DNA of 13,854 nt. Source: Phyllobacteriaceae bacterium UBA1940 (GTDB lineage Bacteria; Pseudomonadota; Alphaproteobacteria; Rhizobiales; Rhizobiaceae). The position numbers and the translations under genes were made by a program. The stretch covers positions 1 to 13,854 of the forward strand of contig DDFA01000042.1 of NCBI GenBank assembly GCA_002336975.1, given 5' to 3'. Below, in pieces: positions 1 to 6,444 of this stretch (the first letter of the stretch is position 1; each line of letters opens with the position of its first letter). Below the pieces are notes generated by a model that saw only the letters and a list, made by a program, of their open reading frames with translations, was not told where the DNA came from and did not search any database.

Positions 1-1
1 G

Positions 2-424
2 CCGACCGGCGAGGCCAACACGCTGGCGCTCAGCCCGCGCGGCCGCGTGCTGTGCCTGGGACCCGACGCCGATTCGTTGCTCGCCCAGGCGGTGCAGGCG
101 CTGGCCGCCGGCAATTCGGTGATCGCCGTAGCGCTGGGCGCCAACGCCGCGCTGCAGCCATTGTTGAAGGCGAACCTGCCGATCGAGGCGGTCGACGGCA
201 CGCTGCTGCCGTCGGAACTGGCGTCGACCGGGGTCGATGTGGTCGCCTACGCGCGCGCTGGCGAAACGGCGCGCCAGATCCGGCAGGTTCTTGCCGCGCG
301 CTCGGGACCGATCGTGCCGATCGTGTCGGAAACGATCTATCCGGCAGCCTATGCGCATGAGCGCACGGTGTGCGTCGACACCACAGCCGCCGGCGGCAAT
401 GCCAGCCTGCTGGCCGCGAGCTGA
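2..424 (+). CDS. putA: PutA, C-terminal fragment (proline dehydrogenase / P5C dehydrogenase)
   Basis: This is the last 140 residues of a protein whose start lies before the window; the frame is open from base 2. It begins PTGEANTLALSPRGRVLCLG and ends TTAAGGNASLLAAS. Both pieces match the end of bifunctional PutA proteins, where PTGE(S/A)N and TAAGGNASL are conserved. PutA oxidises proline to pyrroline-5-carboxylate with FAD and then to glutamate with NAD. The visible part belongs to the C-terminal region after the aldehyde dehydrogenase catalytic core, so no catalytic residue can be checked here. It is convergent with rirA, with 42 nt between the stops and no clear hairpin terminator. Identification rests on recognising the terminal motifs and is fairly secure. 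Whether the full gene is intact cannot be seen. Confidence 0.85.
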   Translation, partial: PTGEANTLALSPRGRVLCLGPDADSLLAQAVQALAAGNSVIAVALGANAALQPLLKANLPIEAVDGTLLPSELASTGVDVVAYARAGETARQIRQVLAARSGPIVPIVSETIYPAAYAHERTVCVDTTAAGGNASLLAAS

Positions 425-466
425 GGCTGCCGGGGCCGGGACGGCTCGACGGTTGCGGCGGCCGCG

Positions 467-928
467 TCAGTTCGCGGCAGCCACGACCTTTTCATCGCCG
501 ATGTTGAGCAGGAACCGCAGGCCGGCGCGGTTGCTGGTCAGATCAGCGATGGTGTAGCTCTCGAGCACTTCGAAAAAGGCGCCCAGCGCCTTGCGCAGCG
601 CCGCGTTCAAGGCGCAGGAATCGACAAGCGGGCACTCGGTGGCGTCGCTCTCGAAACACTCGGCCATCGAAAAACCGTCCTCGGTGACGCTGACGACGTC
701 ATACAGCGTGATCTCGGTCGCCGGACGGCCGAGTTTGACGCCGCCATTGCGGCCGCGCACCGTCTCGACCAGCTTCGCCTCGACCAGCGGTTGCAGGATC
801 TTGAACAGGAACAGTTCCGACACCGAATAGGCGGAGGCGATTTCGGGGATGCGCGACAGGCGGCCGTCATTGGCGGCGCAATACATCAGGATGCGCACGG
901 CGTAATTGGTCTGGCGGGTGAGGCGCAT
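467..928 (-). CDS. rirA: RirA, Rrf2-family iron-responsive repressor
   Basis: A 153-residue Rrf2-family regulator. The N-terminus MRLTRQTNYAVRILMYCAAN and the winged helix (about residues 1-70, including SELFLFKILQPL and VRGRNGGVKLG) are typical of RirA. Cysteines at 91, 99 and 105 (AECFESDATECPLVDSC) have the spacing of the RirA iron-sulphur ligands. In rhizobia, RirA with its cluster represses iron-uptake genes when iron is sufficient. I chose the ATG at 928 rather than upstream frame extensions because it gives the standard family N-terminus; a GGAG lies about 10 nt before it. NsrR and IscR are relatives, but the cysteine spacing and overall sequence favour RirA. It is divergent from the CYP102 gene, and an Irr-box-like palindrome lies 40-56 nt upstream. 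Confidence 0.92.
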   Translation of the reverse strand: MRLTRQTNYAVRILMYCAANDGRLSRIPEIASAYSVSELFLFKILQPLVEAKLVETVRGRNGGVKLGRPATEITLYDVVSVTEDGFSMAECFESDATECPLVDSCALNAALRKALGAFFEVLESYTIADLTSNRAGLRFLLNIGDEKVVAAAN

Positions 929-967
929 CGATCGCGTTCTCCGGTTCGGCGGATATTTGCGACGCAT

Positions 968-984
968 TCTGGAACTATTCCAGA
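968..984. promoter_or_regulatory. Irr-box (ICE)-like inverted repeat upstream of rirA
   Basis: TCTGGAACTATTCCAGA is a perfect 7-bp inverted repeat around a CTA centre. Its shape resembles the iron control element bound by Irr in Rhizobiales, described as TTTAGAA-N3-TTCTAAA. It lies 40-56 nt upstream of the rirA start codon, between that codon and an AT-rich stretch (about 990-1020) that could hold the promoter. Irr repression of rirA is known in Agrobacterium. Assignment to Irr here is by motif resemblance only. Confidence 0.55.
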
Positions 985-1144
985 CTGGTGGCAATAATTA
1001 TGATGCGAAAATTCAACTTATGGAGGCGCGGCGACAAATGCGCCGCCGCGTCGTCCGGCTGTGGCAAGCCGCCATTGCCTTTCACTTGCTTCGTGCGATT
1101 AATGTGACAGATGGCCAAATAGCACCCCCGGAGGACAGACCTAC

Positions 1145-4100
1145 ATGGCTGAAGGCCAGACAATCGAATACATCCCGACGCCGCCGAAGAAGCCGATCGT
1201 CGGCAATATGCTGACGGTGGATTCCGATGCGCCGTTGCAAAGCCTGATGCAATTGACGCGGGAACTCGGGCCGATCTTCCGGCTCGACATGATGGGGACG
1301 CCGCTGGTGGTGGTCTCCGGCGCCGACATGGTCGCTGAAATCTGCGACGAAAGCCGGTTCGACAAGGCGGTGCGCGGCCCGCTGCGCCGCATCCGGGCGC
1401 TTGCGGGCGACGGGTTGTTCACCGCCGACACCCAGGCGCCCAACTGGGACAAGGCGCATCACATCCTGCTGCCGACCTTCGCCCAGCGCGCCATCGCCGG
1501 CTACCTGCCGCTGATGTACGACATCGGCAGCCAGCTTTGCGCCAAATGGGAGCGGCTGAACGCCGACGACGAGATCGACGTCGTCCACGACATGACGGCG
1601 CTGGCGCTCGACACGATCGGCGTCTGCGGTTTCGACTACCGCTTCAATTCCTTCTACCGGCGCGACTACCATCCCTTCATCGACGCGCTGACGCGCACGC
1701 TCGAAACCTGCATGGTGCAAAAGGGCCTGCCGTTCGAGAAGGTGGTGCTGCGCAAGCGCCTCGACCAGTTGAAGGACGACGTGCAGTTCATGTCGAAACT
1801 GGTCGACGACATCATCCGCGAGCGGCGGCGCGGCGGCGTCGAGCAGGCGCAAAAAGACCTGCTCAACTTTATGCTGTCGGGCGTCGACAAGCAGACCGGC
1901 GAAAGCCTGTCGGACGAAAATATCCGCTACCAGATCATCACCTTCCTGATCGCCGGCCACGAGACGACGTCGGGCCTGATGTCGTTCACGCTCTATTTCT
2001 TGGTCAACAATCCCGGCGTACTGGAGCGCGCCTATGAGGAGGTCGACCGGGTGTTGGGCCGCGACATCGGCGTCATGCCGACGCCGCAACAGGTGAGCCA
2101 GCTGACCTATGTCCAGCAGATCCTCAACGAATCGCTGCGGCTTTATCCGACCGCGCCGGCGATCGGCCTCTATCCTTACAAGGACGAGATCATCGGCGGC
2201 AAATACAAGCTGAAGAAGAACACGTTTGTCACCTTGCTGACGCTGATGCTGCATCGGGACCCGGGCGTGTGGGGTCCGGAGCCGGAAAAATTCAATCCCG
2301 AGAATTTTTCCCGCGAAGCCGAGGCCAAACGGCCGCCGGACGCGTTCAAGCCCTGGGGCAATGGCCAGCGCGCCTGCATCGGCCGCCAGTTCGCGATGCA
2401 GGAGGCGACGCTGGTGATCGGCATGCTGTTGCAGCGGTTCCAGTTGTTCGACCACAAGAAATACCAGCTCAAGATCAAGGAATCGCTGTCGATCAAGCCG
2501 GACGGCTTTACCCTCAAGGTCAAGCTCAGGCCGGGCCTGACCCGTTCCGCCGCGGTTGCGGGCGCGGCCCAGGCGCAGGACAAAGTGGACGCCGCGCCGC
2601 AGGCGTCGAAGCGCGCCAAGCACGGCGCCAAGGCCGCCGTGCTGTTCGGCTCCAATCTCGGCTCGACCGAGGAAATCGCCCGCGACATCGCCAATTCGGC
2701 CGAGCTGAACGGGTTTGACGTGACGATGAACGACCTCGACAGCGCCGCCGGCAATCTGCCGACCGAAGGCGTCGTCATCATCGTCAGCGCCTCCTACAAC
2801 GGCGCGCCGCCCGACAACGCCGCGCGCTTCGTCAAATGGCTGGAGGAGGCCAAGCCCGGCGCGGCGAACGGCGTCAGATATGTCGTGTTCGGTTGCGGCA
2901 ATCGCGACTGGGCCTCGACCTACCAGGCGCAGCCGCGTCTGATCGACGAGAAGCTCGAGGCGCTTGGCGCCTCTCGGCTGCTGCCGCGCGGCGAGGGCGA
3001 CGCCAAGGAGGATCTCGACGGCCAGTTCCAGGACTGGTTCAAGACGCTGTGGCCGGGCGTCGGCAAGGGGCTCGGCCTCGACATCGATTTTACCGAACAG
3101 GGCGTCGCCGAGCCGCTCTACGAGATGGAGATGATCTCCGACGCCGCCACCAATCCGGCCATCAGCCAGTCTGGCGCAAAGCCGGTGACAATCACCGCCA
3201 ATGACGAGTTGCAGAACGTCAAGCGGTCCGGCCGTTCGACCCGCCACATCGAGGTCGCGCTGCCGAAGGGCGTCCATTACAAGCCCGGTGATCATCTGTG
3301 CGTGGTGCCGCGTAACCGGCTCGATCTGGTCGAACGGGTGGAGCGGCGCTTCGGCTTTGCGCAGGGCGCGCGCATCCGGCTGCGGACCACCGGCGGGCGG
3401 CAGGCGCCGTTCCCGATCGACGGTCCGGTCTCCGTGCGTCGCATCCTGACCGACTATTTGGAACTGCAGGCGCCGGCGACGCGCAAGCAGGTTCAGGCGC
3501 TGGCCGCCGCCACCCGCTGCCCGATGACCCGGCCGAAACTCGAGGCGCTTGCGGCGGAGGCCGCCGACGGCGTCGATCCCTACCGGACCGAGGTGCTGGC
3601 CAAGCGGCGTTCGGTGCTGGACCTGCTCGAAGAGCATCCGGCCTGCGAGCTGACATTCCCGGCTTTCCTGGAAATGCTGCCCGTGATGTCGCCGCGCTAT
3701 TATTCGATCTCGTCGTCGCCCAACAGCATGTCGGGCGAATGTTCGGTGACCGTGGGCGTGGTCGACGGTCCGGCGCGCTCTGGCAGGGGAGACTACAGGG
3801 GCGTGTGCTCGACCTATCTCGCCGACAAGGCGAAGGGCGAGACGGTGTTCGCCTCGATCAAGGAAACCAAGGCCGGCTTCCGGCTGCCGGCCGATCCGGC
3901 GACGCCGGTGATCATGATCGGCCCCGGCACCGGGCTGGCGCCGTTCCGCGCCTTCCTGCAGGAGCGGGTGATGCAGAAGGGGGCAGGGGCGCAGCTTGGG
4001 CCCGCCATGCTGTTCTTCGGCTGCCGCAATGCTGACGAGGATTTTATCTATCGCAAGGAACTCGAGGCGATGGAGAAGGAAGGCATCGTCGACCTCAAGG

Positions 4101-4366
4101 TGGCGTTCTCGCGGCCCGCCAGCGGCGACAAGATCTATGTCCAGGACCTGATCCGCAAGGAGCGCAAGAAGGTGTGGGAACTGATCCAGGGCGGCGCGAA
4201 AATCTTCATCTGCGGCGACGGCAGCCGGATGGAGCCGGACGTCAAGCGGGCGCTGATCCGCATCCATTCCGAGGAGACCGACAGCGACGCCGAATCGTCG
4301 GAAGCCTGGATGGACGAGCTCGGTCGGTCGGACCGCTACGTGCTCGACGTGTGGGCCGGCGGCTGA
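1145..4366 (+). CDS. CYP102-type self-sufficient cytochrome P450 / NADPH-P450 reductase
   Basis: A 1073-residue single-chain P450 monooxygenase resembling P450 BM3 (CYP102A1, about 1049 residues). Domains in order: P450 heme domain about 1-465, linker about 466-495, FMN flavodoxin domain about 496-640, and FAD/NADPH reductase about 675-1073. Heme-domain landmarks are the I-helix AGHETTSG (270-277, with T274 at the BM3 T268 position), ExxR (E329-R332) and the heme loop WGNGQRACIG with ligand C411. The FMN domain has GSNLGST (502-508) and VFGCGNRDWAS. The reductase has RYYSISSSP (851-859), IGPGTGLAPFR (925-935), FSR (988-990), CGDG (1023-1026) and the terminal FAD-stacking W1070. All electron-transfer parts are present, so it should be catalytically self-sufficient with NADPH. 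Differences from BM3 at fatty-acid-binding positions and at the Phe before the heme loop make the substrate uncertain. GGAGGA sits 9 nt before the ATG. It is transcribed alone and ends in a hairpin terminator. Confidence 0.95.
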   Translation: MAEGQTIEYIPTPPKKPIVGNMLTVDSDAPLQSLMQLTRELGPIFRLDMMGTPLVVVSGADMVAEICDESRFDKAVRGPLRRIRALAGDGLFTADTQAPNWDKAHHILLPTFAQRAIAGYLPLMYDIGSQLCAKWERLNADDEIDVVHDMTALALDTIGVCGFDYRFNSFYRRDYHPFIDALTRTLETCMVQKGLPFEKVVLRKRLDQLKDDVQFMSKLVDDIIRERRRGGVEQAQKDLLNFMLSGVDKQTGESLSDENIRYQIITFLIAGHETTSGLMSFTLYFLVNNPGVLERAYEEVDRVLGRDIGVMPTPQQVSQLTYVQQILNESLRLYPTAPAIGLYPYKDEIIGGKYKLKKNTFVTLLTLMLHRDPGVWGPEPEKFNPENFSREAEAKRPPDAFKPWGNGQRACIGRQFAMQEATLVIGMLLQRFQLFDHKKYQLKIKESLSIKPDGFTLKVKLRPGLTRSAAVAGAAQAQDKVDAAPQASKRAKHGAKAAVLFGSNLGSTEEIARDIANSAELNGFDVTMNDLDSAAGNLPTEGVVIIVSASYNGAPPDNAARFVKWLEEAKPGAANGVRYVVFGCGNRDWASTYQAQPRLIDEKLEALGASRLLPRGEGDAKEDLDGQFQDWFKTLWPGVGKGLGLDIDFTEQGVAEPLYEMEMISDAATNPAISQSGAKPVTITANDELQNVKRSGRSTRHIEVALPKGVHYKPGDHLCVVPRNRLDLVERVERRFGFAQGARIRLRTTGGRQAPFPIDGPVSVRRILTDYLELQAPATRKQVQALAAATRCPMTRPKLEALAAEAADGVDPYRTEVLAKRRSVLDLLEEHPACELTFPAFLEMLPVMSPRYYSISSSPNSMSGECSVTVGVVDGPARSGRGDYRGVCSTYLADKAKGETVFASIKETKAGFRLPADPATPVIMIGPGTGLAPFRAFLQERVMQKGAGAQLGPAMLFFGCRNADEDFIYRKELEAMEKEGIVDLKVAFSRPASGDKIYVQDLIRKERKKVWELIQGGAKIFICGDGSRMEPDVKRALIRIHSEETDSDAESSEAWMDELGRSDRYVLDVWAGG

Positions 4367-4381
4367 GCGAAAAGAGGGCGC

Positions 4382-4406
4382 CGGGCGGCCAAAACGCCGC
4401 CCGTTT
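4382..4406 (+). terminator. Rho-independent terminator of the CYP102 gene
   Basis: CGGGCGGC (4382-4389) pairs perfectly with GCCGCCCG (4396-4403) around a CAAAAC loop, followed by a short TTT run. It begins 16 nt after the P450 stop codon. The hairpin is very strong but the U tract is short. Confidence 0.7.
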
Positions 4407-4427
4407 GGGGCGTCGCCGAATTGCCCC

Positions 4428-4456
4428 TTGTAATTCATTGTGCATTGCACAATATG
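4428..4456 (+). promoter_or_regulatory. GNAT gene promoter with embedded palindromic operator
   Basis: ATTGTGCATTGCACAAT (4437-4453) is a perfect 7-bp inverted repeat around ATT. It lies between a possible -35 (TTGTAA, 4428-4433) and a possible -10 (CAATAT 4450-4455, or AATATG one base on), with 16-17 nt spacing. This is the usual geometry for a repressor site. The motif TTGTGCATTGCA differs by one base from a sequence in the phasin promoter (8838-8849). The promoter elements are only weak matches; the palindrome is certain. Confidence 0.6.
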
Positions 4457-4507
4457 CAGTGCGTTGAAGTCGCAAACTCGCGGGAGGAAAACCACGAGGA
4501 CAACGAC

Positions 4508-5053
4508 ATGGACCACAAGACGATGAAAGCCGGCCCTGATGGGCAGATCAGACAACTCAGGCCCTCCGATCTCGCCGGTTTCCGCGAGCATCTGCTGAGA
4601 CTCTCCCCCGAAAGCCGCCGCGATCGCTTCAATGGCGTGACCGACGACGTTTTTCTCGCTTCCTATGCGGCGCGCTGCTTTTCGGAAGGCGCGACCGTCA
4701 TCGGCTATGTCAAGGACGGCGAGGTGCACGGCGCGGCCGAATTGCACGAGCGGCCCGATCTCGACCCGCCGACCGGCGAGATCGCGTTTTCGGTCGAGGA
4801 GGGTTTTCAGAACCAGGGCATCGGCAGCGCGCTGTTCCAGCGGCTGATCGGCCATGCGCTGGCGATGGGCTACGAGAACCTGCGCGTCACCACCCACCCG
4901 CACAATGGGGCGATGAAGGCGCTGGCGCGCAAGTTCAACGCAAAGCTTCACTTCGAGGACGGCGAGACGGTGGGGTCGATCGACCTGACCGGCGTCAAAC
5001 TGTCGTTCGAGGCGAAATTGCCGGACGGCCCGGTGCTGCGGGCGACGATCTGA
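4508..5053 (+). CDS. GNAT family N-acetyltransferase
   Basis: A 181-residue acetyl-CoA-dependent acetyltransferase. The N-terminal part (IRQLRPSDLAGFREHLLRLS, about 14-33) is the usual first strand and helices of the fold. Motif A is FSVEEGFQNQGIGSALFQRL (94-113); its QNQGIG loop (101-106) fits the acetyl-CoA pyrophosphate-binding (Q/R)xxGx(G/A) pattern. Motif B follows, with N133 in THPHNGAMKALARKFNA. The substrate is not identifiable; protein, amine or amino-acid acetylation are all possible. The frame is open from a TTG at 4421, but that start would run through the promoter palindrome. I chose the ATG at 4508, which has AGGA 7 nt before it. The stop is only 3 nt from the stop of the convergent ArsR gene. 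Confidence 0.85.
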   Translation: MDHKTMKAGPDGQIRQLRPSDLAGFREHLLRLSPESRRDRFNGVTDDVFLASYAARCFSEGATVIGYVKDGEVHGAAELHERPDLDPPTGEIAFSVEEGFQNQGIGSALFQRLIGHALAMGYENLRVTTHPHNGAMKALARKFNAKLHFEDGETVGSIDLTGVKLSFEAKLPDGPVLRATI

Positions 5054-5056
5054 CCG

Positions 5057-5734
5057 TCACGCCGCTCCAAACAGCGCGTCGAAACGGCGGGCGCCGTCCG
5101 GGCTGAAACTGATGACGCGCCCGGCGTCGGCGCGCGCCCAGTTCCGGTCGAGCATGGCCGCCAGCATCGCCGCGCCCAGCGCACCCGCCAGATGGCTGCG
5201 CCGCTCGCTCCAGTCGAGGCAGGCCCGGCACAGCGGCCGTTTGCCGCGCTCCAGCGACGGCAAATCGACGCCAAACTGCTGCACGAACTCGCGGCCCTTG
5301 TCTGTCAGCCGCAGCGTCTCGTCGCCGGCGATATGGCCGCGCGCCCGCATGGCGTTGAGCATGGCGACACCGCGTTCGCCCGCCAGATGGTCGTAGCAGA
5401 TGCGCGAGGCGCGCAGCGCCGCGTCTTTTGGCCCGGTGCGCACCCGCATCGCGCCAGTGCGCGCCGCAAGACCCATCAACTTCTCCAGAACCTCGGCGAC
5501 GTCGGGCCCCGACAGGCGAAAATAGCGGTGCCGGCCCTGCTTGTCGGCAGACACCAGGCCCGCAATCTCGAGCTTTGACAGGTGGCCGCTGGCGGTTTGC
5601 AAGGTCACGCCGGCTGCGCTCGCCAGTTCGGTCACCGTCAGCGCCCGGCCATCGATCAGGGCGCTCAGCATGTTTGCCCGCGCCGGGTCGCCGATCAGCG
5701 CGGCAATGGTGGAGATGACAGGGCCTTCCATCAT
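5057..5734 (-). CDS. ArsR-family winged-helix transcriptional regulator
   Basis: A 225-residue regulator. An ArsR/SmtB-type winged helix spans about residues 5-80: LIGDPARANMLSALIDG, then LTVTELASAAGVTLQTASGHLSKLE as the helix-turn-helix, then the wing GRHRYFRLSG. An extra C-terminal domain of about 130 residues contains CYDHLAG (113-119) and CRACLDWSERRSHLAG (169-184), so CxxH and CxxC pairs that could bind a metal or sense redox state. The classical ArsR or CadC metal boxes are not seen, so the signal is unknown. Two adjacent ATGs (5734, 5731) are possible starts. The frame extends upstream to 5806, but that would include the operator-like sequence at the start codon. It is probably autoregulated. 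A matching site precedes the NIPSNAP gene. Confidence 0.85.
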   Translation of the reverse strand: MMEGPVISTIAALIGDPARANMLSALIDGRALTVTELASAAGVTLQTASGHLSKLEIAGLVSADKQGRHRYFRLSGPDVAEVLEKLMGLAARTGAMRVRTGPKDAALRASRICYDHLAGERGVAMLNAMRARGHIAGDETLRLTDKGREFVQQFGVDLPSLERGKRPLCRACLDWSERRSHLAGALGAAMLAAMLDRNWARADAGRVISFSPDGARRFDALFGAA

Positions 5735-5756
5735 AGTTCGATCATAACCGAACCAT
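5733..5756. promoter_or_regulatory. Putative ArsR-type operator, copy 1 (at the regulator's own start)
   Basis: ATAGTTCG, 7 nt, CCGAA, 1 nt, CAT. The core GTTCG-N8-CGAAC (5736-5753) is an inverted repeat. It touches the regulator's start codon, so binding there would block expression. The same pattern with identical spacing recurs at 6014-6037. A 10-bp palindrome AACCATGGTT (5751-5760) overlaps its edge. Function is inferred. Confidence 0.5.
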
Positions 5757-5871
5757 GGTTGTTGGCAATGGGGCTGTTCCGGCCAGGCAAGCGGGAGCCG
5801 CCGCAAGGCCGGACGCGGTGACGTCGACTGAGCCGGGTCGTGCCGGTATCGGTCACGGGAAATGCCGAATA

Positions 5872-6009
5872 TTGCGATTCATTTGGCTCTGGTTCAGCAA
5901 AAGAAACATCAGCAAGGCGCTGGCCGAACTGGAAGATCGCCTGTTGCGCGACATCGGCGTCACTCTCGCAGAGACGGGCCTGGAGGCAAATACGCCATTC
6001 TCGGGTTAG
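5872..6009 (+). CDS. DUF1127 domain microprotein
   Basis: A small protein of about 45 residues. The segment ISKALAELEDRLLRDIGVTLAE matches the DUF1127 pattern (L..L.DR.L.DIG), common in short arginine-rich proteins of alphaproteobacteria. Some of these bind RNA or affect phosphate and carbon physiology. The N-terminal part RFIWLWFSKRN is aromatic and basic, as in relatives. The start is uncertain. A TTG at 5872 gives the usual length and has GGGA about 11 nt upstream. An ATG at 5755 would add 39 residues that do not resemble the family and would overlap the ArsR operator. It lies alone between the ArsR and NIPSNAP genes, on the same strand as the latter. Confidence 0.65.
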   Translation: MRFIWLWFSKRNISKALAELEDRLLRDIGVTLAETGLEANTPFSG

Positions 6010-6013
6010 CGGA

Positions 6014-6037
6014 ATAGTTCGGCCTCGACCGAAGCAT
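6014..6037. promoter_or_regulatory. Putative ArsR-type operator, copy 2 (before the NIPSNAP gene)
   Basis: ATAGTTCG (6014-6021), 7 nt, CCGAA (6029-6033), 1 nt, CAT (6035-6037). This has the same conserved blocks and spacing as the sequence at 5733-5756. The core TTCGG-N6-CCGAA is itself an inverted repeat. It lies 53-76 nt upstream of the NIPSNAP start codon, a suitable place for an operator. Confidence 0.5.
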
Positions 6038-6089
6038 AAGACGGTGAAAATCCGGCAGGCTGCGGGCATCAGAAGGAGCACGGACAATC

Positions 6090-6428
6090 ATGATCACCTG
6101 TTTCATCCGCTACCAGATCGACCCGTTCAAGCAGGAGGAATACGCGCAATATGCCCGCACCTGGGGGCAGGCGATCCCCGAATGCGGCGCCGACCTGATC
6201 GGCTATTTCGCGCCGGATGAAGGCTCGGCGACCACCGCATACGGCGTCTACAATATCGAGAACCTCGCCGCCTATGAGGCGTACCGGGCGCGACTGCGCG
6301 AGCATCCCCTGGGCAAGTCGAACTACGACTTCGCACGGCGGGAAAAATTCATCCTCAAGGAGGACCGCATCTTTCTGCGGCTGGCGTCATCGCCGAACGC
6401 GTGGGGCGGCGGCCTGAACAAGGCTTGA
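6090..6428 (+). CDS. NIPSNAP family protein
   Basis: A 112-residue protein with the NIPSNAP ferredoxin-like fold. It starts MITCFIRYQIDPFKQEEYAQYARTW, followed by P-E-CGADLIGYFAPDEG and VYNIENLAAYEAYRARLREHP, the usual strand-helix pattern. Length is normal for the family. These proteins are usually small dimeric alpha/beta barrels related to antibiotic-biosynthesis monooxygenases; their biochemical role is generally unknown. AGAAGGAGC lies a suitable distance before the ATG. An operator-like sequence upstream matches the one at the ArsR gene, so the ArsR-type regulator may control it. No signal peptide or membrane segment is visible. Confidence 0.85.
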   Translation: MITCFIRYQIDPFKQEEYAQYARTWGQAIPECGADLIGYFAPDEGSATTAYGVYNIENLAAYEAYRARLREHPLGKSNYDFARREKFILKEDRIFLRLASSPNAWGGGLNKA

Positions 6429-6444
6429 CCACTTCGGGCGGCCG

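Noticed and set aside
1082..4951. A 1289-residue open frame on the minus strand
   Set aside because: It lies opposite the well-supported CYP102 and GNAT genes. The product is low-complexity, rich in Arg/His/Leu/Val, and has no recognisable domain. Long antisense frames are common opposite GC-rich genes with strong third-position bias.
5778..5813. Inverted repeat TCCGGCC...GGCCGGA before the DUF1127 gene
   Set aside because: Arms of 7 bp with a 22-nt loop in GC-rich DNA are expected by chance; no T run or motif supports a terminator or riboswitch.
969..6020. The string GGAATAGTTC occurs in the rirA palindrome (minus strand) and next to the NIPSNAP operator (plus strand)
   Set aside because: Beyond these 10 nt the two sites differ in spacing and symmetry, so a shared regulator is not supported.
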